A stretch of DNA of 64,000 nucleotides from Kitasatospora fiedleri (GTDB lineage Bacteria; Actinomycetota; Actinomycetes; Streptomycetales; Streptomycetaceae), in NCBI RefSeq assembly GCF_948472415.1, contig NZ_OX419519.1, forward strand, positions 5,609,001-5,673,000. Direction: 5' to 3'. Positions 59,671 to 64,000 of the stretch are shown here, piece by piece. The number at the start of each line of letters is the position of its first letter. Within the stretch, counting starts at the first letter, position 1. A program made the position numbers and the translations under genes. The notes beneath the pieces are model-generated. The model saw only the letters and a program-made list of their open reading frames with translations. It had not been told where the DNA came from and did no database searches.

Positions 59671-61929
59671 ATGGCACTCGAACTGCCGGGCGGGGAGCCG
59701 GAGGTGGCGGCCTTCACCGCCTTCCTCGACCAGCTGTTCCGGGCCCTGGGCGTCTCGCTCACCCGGTACGCCGCCCGGTGCAGCCGCGACAAGGGCAGTG
59801 TCTCGCGCTACCTGAGCGGGGCGCGGATTGCCCCCAAGGACTTCGTCGACGAGCTGCTGGGCCAAGTCGCCGCGACCACCGGGCAGTCGGTCTCCCCGGA
59901 CGTCCGGGAGCACGCCCACCGGCTGCGGATGGCGGCGTTGCGGGTGCGCAACGCCGCCCGGCACGAGGTGGAGGAGCTGCGCGACCGGCTCGGCGCGGCG
60001 GAGCGCGAACTCCAGCTGGCGGGCGTCCGGGAACGGCACCTGCTGCGCTCGCTGGAGGCCACCGAGGCGCAGGCCGCGCAGGCCGAACAGCGCTACCGGC
60101 AACTGGAGGCCGACCGGGCCGCCGCCCGCTACGACCCCGGCCCCGGCGGGCTGGAACGCCGCTCGGACGGCTCCGGCGCCGAGTACGCCCGGGAGGAACT
60201 GCGGGCGTTGAAACGCGAGTTGGACCTGCTGCGGGCCGAACTCGCCCGGGCTCAGTCGCTCCGCCGCGACGCCGAGGAGCAGTGCGTCCGGCTGGAGGCC
60301 CGCCTGCTCGCCGCCGAGGCCGCGCTCGTCACCCAGCGGGCCCGCCAGGAAAGGGAGTTCGGCTACCGGGCGGAGCTGGAGTCGCCCGCGGCGGTGCTCA
60401 CCCGGGAGTTCGCCCGGACGGTCGGCACCGGGGCCGACCCGGAGACCACGGCCGCCGAACTGTGCGCGGTCTTCGTGCCGGGCTGGGCCGCCGCGGCCAC
60501 CGTCGAGGTGCGGACCGCGTTCGTCGACGACGAGGAGTCGCCGGACGGCTGGACCCCGGACGCCGTCCTCCTGCACCGGCTCGCCGCCGCCGGGGAGCCG
60601 CCCGACGGCCCGGCCCGCGGCCAGGTCGCCGTGCCGCGCGGACAGGTCGAACGACCCCTGCGGGAGGGCGCCCCCGCGCACGCTGACCTGCCCGAACAGC
60701 CTTTGCTGGCACTGCCGTTGGCTGTCCGGGGCGAGGTGTTCGGGGTGCTCCGGCTGGCCGGCGGCACGGGCCGGGCGGCGTACGGGCGGGCCGAGACCGA
60801 GCTGCTGGCCGGGCTGGCGGAGCGCGGGGCGCTGCTGCTGGACAGCGCCCGGCTGCACCGGGCGGAGGCCCGGCTGGCGCGGGCCCTCCAGCGGTCGATG
60901 ATCCCGAGCACCCTGCCGGGCGCGCCCTGGGTGCGGCTGGCGCACCGCTTCCGGCCGGGCGAGCACCGGGACGGGGCCGGCGGCGACTGGGTCGACGCCG
61001 TCCCGCTGCACGGCAACCGGATCGCCCTGGTGGTCGGCGCCGTGCTGGGCCACGGCCTGCCCGCCGTCCAGGCGATGAGCCGGCTCCGGGCCGGGGTGCA
61101 GGCCTTCACCCTGCTGGACGTGCCCCCCGCCCGGCTGCTGCGGCACCTGGACGACCTGGCCCAGCGCCTGGGCGACGACCACCTCGCCACCTGCCTGTAC
61201 GCGGTCTACGACCCGGTCGCCCGCACCTGCGAACTCGCCACGGCCGGCCACCTGCCGCCCGTCCTGCTGCACCCCGGCGGCGGCTCGACGGAGGTCGCCC
61301 TGCCCGCCGGCGCCCCGATCGGGGTCGGCGGCGTCCCGTTCACCGCCCGCACCATCGAGGTGCCGGACGGCTCCGCGCTGGTGCTGTGCACCGGCCGTCA
61401 GGTCGAACTGGCGGACCACTGCGCGAAGTTGATCGGGTCGGGGTGGTCGCCCGAGCAGCTGTGCGACGTCGCCTTCGAGGCGCCGGGCGCGGCGGAGCGC
61501 CGGGACGACCTCGCCGTGCTGGTCGCCGCGTTCGACGGCGCCCGGCGGGTGAGGGCGGCCCGCTACGAGGTGTGGCCCCGGCCGCGCGACGTGCCGCTGA
61601 TCCGGCGGCTGGTGCGGAGCCAACTCGTCGAGTGGGAACTGGAGTTCATCGCCGACACCGCGGAACTGCTGATCGGCGAACTGGTCACCGACGCGGTGGG
61701 GGTGGCGACGAGCCCGATCGGGCTGTACCTGGTGGCGACCGACCGCCTGCTGGTCGAGATCACCGACGACCACCGCGAACTGCCCGACCTGGAGGCCGTC
61801 GAACCGTACGGCGAGGAGGGGACCGGCCGGGGCCTGCTGCTGCTGAGCAGGCTCGCCGACCGGTGGGGCGCCGAGCACAGCTTCTTCGGCCGGAAGGTCT
61901 GGTTCGAGCTGGCCCTCGTTCGCGGCTAG
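59671..61929 (+). CDS. SpoIIE-type phosphatase-like signalling protein, probably catalytically degenerate
   Basis: 752 residues from ATG 59671 (GGGGGAGGG upstream; ATG 59644 is the alternative). Order: XRE-like helix-turn-helix (about 15-62, YAARCSRDKGSVSRYLSGAR), long coiled coil (about 98-230), GAF-like domain (about 240-390), SpoIIE/PP2C domain (about 400-620) and an RsbW-like ATPase domain (about 640-752). Metal-ligand Asp positions are altered: VVGA instead of VVGD at A457 and CTGRQVE instead of the usual YTDGLVE at 573-579; D442 and D612-D613 remain. The kinase N-box reads ELVTDAV rather than ELVTNAV. It probably acts as a binding module in sigma-factor control rather than as an active phosphatase. 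Confidence 0.83.
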   Translation: MALELPGGEPEVAAFTAFLDQLFRALGVSLTRYAARCSRDKGSVSRYLSGARIAPKDFVDELLGQVAATTGQSVSPDVREHAHRLRMAALRVRNAARHEVEELRDRLGAAERELQLAGVRERHLLRSLEATEAQAAQAEQRYRQLEADRAAARYDPGPGGLERRSDGSGAEYAREELRALKRELDLLRAELARAQSLRRDAEEQCVRLEARLLAAEAALVTQRARQEREFGYRAELESPAAVLTREFARTVGTGADPETTAAELCAVFVPGWAAAATVEVRTAFVDDEESPDGWTPDAVLLHRLAAAGEPPDGPARGQVAVPRGQVERPLREGAPAHADLPEQPLLALPLAVRGEVFGVLRLAGGTGRAAYGRAETELLAGLAERGALLLDSARLHRAEARLARALQRSMIPSTLPGAPWVRLAHRFRPGEHRDGAGGDWVDAVPLHGNRIALVVGAVLGHGLPAVQAMSRLRAGVQAFTLLDVPPARLLRHLDDLAQRLGDDHLATCLYAVYDPVARTCELATAGHLPPVLLHPGGGSTEVALPAGAPIGVGGVPFTARTIEVPDGSALVLCTGRQVELADHCAKLIGSGWSPEQLCDVAFEAPGAAERRDDLAVLVAAFDGARRVRAARYEVWPRPRDVPLIRRLVRSQLVEWELEFIADTAELLIGELVTDAVGVATSPIGLYLVATDRLLVEITDDHRELPDLEAVEPYGEEGTGRGLLLLSRLADRWGAEHSFFGRKVWFELALVRG

Positions 61930-63569
61930 CGCATCAACTCCAGTAGCAGCGGCCGGAACTCGGCGAAGGAGGGGGTCTCGGCGGCCGGGTCCTTGGCGGC
62001 CTCGTCCCAGCGGCGGACGGCGACGGCGTCGGCATGGCGGGGGTGGGCGGCGAAGGCGGCGGCCTCGGCCGGGGGCATCGGGCCGCCCTGGAGGGCCAGG
62101 GTGCGGACGGAGGCGGGGGAGAGGCGGGCGGCGTAGCCGGGCTCGGTGGCGCACAGGTAGCGCTTGGCGTCGACGTGCAGACGGACCGGCTCGGTGACGG
62201 CAGGCGGGAAGTACGGGGCGAGCCGGGCGGCGGCGGTCGCGCCGTGGCGGTTGTCGGTGCCGGCCATCAACTCCAGCCCGCTGCCCCGGAAGTGGCCGAT
62301 GTCGTGCAGCAGGGCGGCGGCCACCAGCGCGGGCGGGGCGCCGGCGGCGCGGGCCAGGGCGGCGGCCTGGAGCATGTGCGCGGCCATGGTGACGGCCTCG
62401 CCGAGGTACTCGCCGGCGCCCTCGCCCTCGAACAGGGCCTCCAGTTCGTCCAGGGCGGCGGTGTTCCGGCGCAGCACGGCGAGGGTGGAGGAGAGCGCGT
62501 CGAGGTCGGCGTAGCAGCCCTGGAGGTGGCGGTGGCCGGTGCCTTCGCCGGTGCTGCGGTCGTGGCTTTCGCCGGTGCCTTCGCCGGTGCTGCGGTCGTG
62601 GCTTTCACCGCTGGCGAAGGCGGTGCGGGCGTGCAGCAGCCGGGTGTTGTCGAAGAGTAGGCAGTCGCCGGGGGCGAGCCGGAAGTCCAGGCGCAGCTCC
62701 GGGCGCAGGGTGATCGCGGCGAAGTGGCGGTAGGCGGCGTAGAAGGCGTCCAGTTCGGCGGGGGCCAGGCCGCGCAGCGTCCCGGTGGAGCGGTTGTTGA
62801 AGCGGACCTCGCGGATCGCGCCGCGCGGGTCGAGCCCGATCAGCGGCCGCTCGGCGGAGAGTTCGGCGCCGCGGTCGCGGTAGCGGAACGGCACCGGCGT
62901 GCGGGTGAGCAGCGCGAACGCGGCCGGGTCCTCGTCCCGCAGCAGGGCGGCGGCGCGGAAGCCGTCGACCAGGCCGGAGTCGCCGCCCTCGGCGTCGTTG
63001 CGCAGGCAGTGCAGCAGTTGCAGGGTGGGCACCGGGTCCCGGTAGGGGTTGTCGGTGTGCGGGGCGATGGCGGCGCCGGTGAAGGCCAGGTTCGCCGGGT
63101 CGGGCTCGACCCGGACGTCGAACAGCTCGCCGTAGTTGGTCTCCCGGACGTAGCCGAAACTCCGTGCCACGGCCAGCACCCGGCCCTCCTCGACCGGGAC
63201 GCCGCGCAGCAGCGCGAAGCCGGAGCGGCGGACGGCGGCCAGCACGGCGATCCGCTCCTCCGGGTCGGCCAGGTACCCGGCCCAGTCGGCCTCGGGCAGG
63301 CCGTGGGCGAAGTCGGCCGCCTCCCACAGCCGCTTGGCGTGCTCGGTGCGCTCGTCGGGGCCGGCGGGCGCGTCCCACCCGGCCGGGTAGTGCGAGCGGT
63401 GGCCGTCGGACCACAGCACTGTCAGACCGGCGGCGTCCTCGACCGCCTCGGCGGCGGCCAGGTCGTCCGGCAGGTCGCCGATCTGGAACAGCTTCTGCCC
63501 GCCGCGCGGGTCGCGGCAGTCGGCGCACGGGCAGTTGTCGCGCAGCCAGTACGGGTGGGGCACGGACAT
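61926..63569 (-). CDS. Fused 2-oxoglutarate dioxygenase - HD-domain diiron oxygenase (TmpA-TmpB / PhnZ-like)
   Basis: 547 residues. An N-terminal zinc-site region (C13, C15, C18 in LRDNCPCADC) and a TauD-like dioxygenase (about 90-355) follow the gamma-butyrobetaine hydroxylase plan, with Fe ligands H171, D173 and H313 and the 2-oxoglutarate Arg R315. A second domain (about 360-547) is a PhnZ/TmpB-like HD oxygenase: Y388 and E391, then H398, H422, D423, H442, H465 and D522, with spacings nearly identical to PhnZ. Together they would hydroxylate an aminoalkylphosphonate at C1 and then cleave the C-P bond oxidatively to phosphate plus glycine or glycine betaine. The first domain favours a trimethylated substrate. 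Two separate proteins do this in characterised systems. Confidence 0.88.
   Translation of the reverse strand: MSVPHPYWLRDNCPCADCRDPRGGQKLFQIGDLPDDLAAAEAVEDAAGLTVLWSDGHRSHYPAGWDAPAGPDERTEHAKRLWEAADFAHGLPEADWAGYLADPEERIAVLAAVRRSGFALLRGVPVEEGRVLAVARSFGYVRETNYGELFDVRVEPDPANLAFTGAAIAPHTDNPYRDPVPTLQLLHCLRNDAEGGDSGLVDGFRAAALLRDEDPAAFALLTRTPVPFRYRDRGAELSAERPLIGLDPRGAIREVRFNNRSTGTLRGLAPAELDAFYAAYRHFAAITLRPELRLDFRLAPGDCLLFDNTRLLHARTAFASGESHDRSTGEGTGESHDRSTGEGTGHRHLQGCYADLDALSSTLAVLRRNTAALDELEALFEGEGAGEYLGEAVTMAAHMLQAAALARAAGAPPALVAAALLHDIGHFRGSGLELMAGTDNRHGATAAARLAPYFPPAVTEPVRLHVDAKRYLCATEPGYAARLSPASVRTLALQGGPMPPAEAAAFAAHPRHADAVAVRRWDEAAKDPAAETPSFAEFRPLLLELMR
62538..62609. repeat. 36-bp tandem duplication inside the dioxygenase domain
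   Basis: Two consecutive 36-nt copies (62538-62573 and 62574-62609) differ at one base. They encode the peptide GESHDRSTGEGT twice (residues 321-344) between the distal iron histidine H313 and the conserved HRHLQGCY strand. The near identity indicates a recent duplication. Confidence 0.85.
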
Positions 63570-63591
63570 CGGGCAGCCTCCAGGTGTACCG

Positions 63592-63611
63592 GAAGTTGTA
63601 CAGCCAACTTC
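63592..63611 (-). promoter_or_regulatory. Phosphonate-regulon operator upstream of the fused oxygenase gene
   Basis: GAAGTTGTACAGCCAACTTC: perfect 7-bp arms around a 6-bp spacer. It ends 22 bp before the ATG at 63569, where it would overlap the promoter, so it fits a repressor site. It matches the transporter operator at 16 of 18 core positions. Confidence 0.65.
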
Positions 63612-63719
63612 GCGGGCTGCCCAGCCAAGACCCCATGGGCGTACGCCACCCGCCCGCCCGGTGAACGGCGGACCACCGGCGGCCGAACCCTGTCACCGCC
63701 GGGGGCTACCCTTCCGGGC

Positions 63720-64000
63720 ATGACGCTCGACCTCGCCCGCGACCTGCCCGCCGCCCTCGCGAACCGCGCCGCCGCCTGGCGGCTGATCGCCGAGATCGCC
63801 GCCTTCTGGGGCACCCCGCTGCGCCCCGGGACCGGAACCGGAGTCGGGACCGGGGCCGGAACCGGAGTCGGCGTCGGAACCGCGACCGGAGCCGACGCCG
63901 GACTCGAAGCCGAACTCGACGCCGCCGAGGCCCGGTTGGGTCTGCGCCTGCCCGCCGCGCTGCGCGAGGCGCACCGGCTGATCGGCGACCGGCCCGACCT
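63720..64000 (+). CDS. SMI1/KNR4 (SUKH) family protein, 5' part only
   Basis: The first 93 codons are in the window. After a helical N-terminus (LPAALANRAAAWRLIAEIAAFWG) and a Gly/Thr/Ala-rich low-complexity insertion (about residues 37-62) comes LDAAEARLGLRLPAALREAHRLIGDRPDL, the typical start of a SMI1/KNR4 domain. Such proteins include immunity proteins and uncharacterised cytoplasmic proteins; the rest lies outside the window. It diverges from the fused oxygenase gene. Confidence 0.75.
   Translation, partial: MTLDLARDLPAALANRAAAWRLIAEIAAFWGTPLRPGTGTGVGTGAGTGVGVGTATGADAGLEAELDAAEARLGLRLPAALREAHRLIGDRPD
63825..63900 (+). repeat. Low-complexity GGNACC-type repeat inside the SMI1-like gene
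   Basis: Hexamer-like units (GGAACC, GGAGTC, GGGACC, GGGGCC) recur in frame and encode alternating Gly-Thr/Val/Ala residues, an expanded linker. Confidence 0.6.

Overview
The window is very GC-rich, uses many GTG starts and packs genes with 1-14 bp overlaps. It carries whiA, an SsgA-like sporulation protein, RbpA-type and SufR regulators and a uvrC-rapZ-yvcK-whiA-gap-pgk-tpiA-secG block. This is the core chromosome of a Streptomyces-like actinomycete (Streptomyces or Kitasatospora). No tRNA, rRNA, IS element or CRISPR array was seen.

Positions 1-7.4 kb (+) hold the 3' end of uvrC, the conserved rapZ-yvcK-whiA cluster, lower glycolysis (gap, pgk, tpiA), secG and an RbpA-family gene. Strong hairpins sit between several of them. 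Positions 7.4-14.3 kb (-) hold one pentose-phosphate operon, tkt-tal-zwf-opcA-pgl, whose last three genes overlap. Positions 14.7-21 kb hold heme A synthesis (ctaB, ctaA), a DUF2461 protein, a PobA-like monooxygenase, and an ABC-2 exporter whose leaderless-looking promoter carries a DtxR/DmdR-like iron box. Positions 21.1-27.9 kb hold the complete suf operon (sufR-B-D-Rieske-C-S-U-T), with a SufR-type palindrome covering the sufR start codon.

Positions 28-47 kb are mixed: an MFS transporter, conserved hypotheticals, a Tat-exported PhoX phosphatase behind a PHO box, a proline-degradation divergon (PucR-type regulator / pruA-putB), a two-domain TerD protein, aminopeptidase N, an SsgA-like protein and a GAF-domain regulator. 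Positions 47-53.6 kb hold PAP2 and PPOX-fold genes, a GH3 lipoprotein, DUF6584, an SMR exporter and a HAD hydrolase.

The most interesting part is a dispersed phosphonate-utilisation regulon between 48.6 and 63.6 kb. It comprises a TIGR03364-type FAD oxidoreductase, a phosphonatase-like hydrolase (frameshifted in this sequence), an aminoethylphosphonate-type ABC transporter, a GntR/UTRA regulator, a RidA-like protein, and one 547-residue protein that fuses a gamma-butyrobetaine-hydroxylase-like 2-oxoglutarate dioxygenase to a PhnZ/TmpB-like HD oxygenase. The same palindrome (GTTG-N6-CAAC, with a conserved inner TG) precedes the oxidoreductase, the transporter and the fusion gene, always in the same orientation relative to the gene. 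This suggests one regulator controls uptake and two different C-P cleavage routes. Function assignments are by reading motifs; no database search was run.
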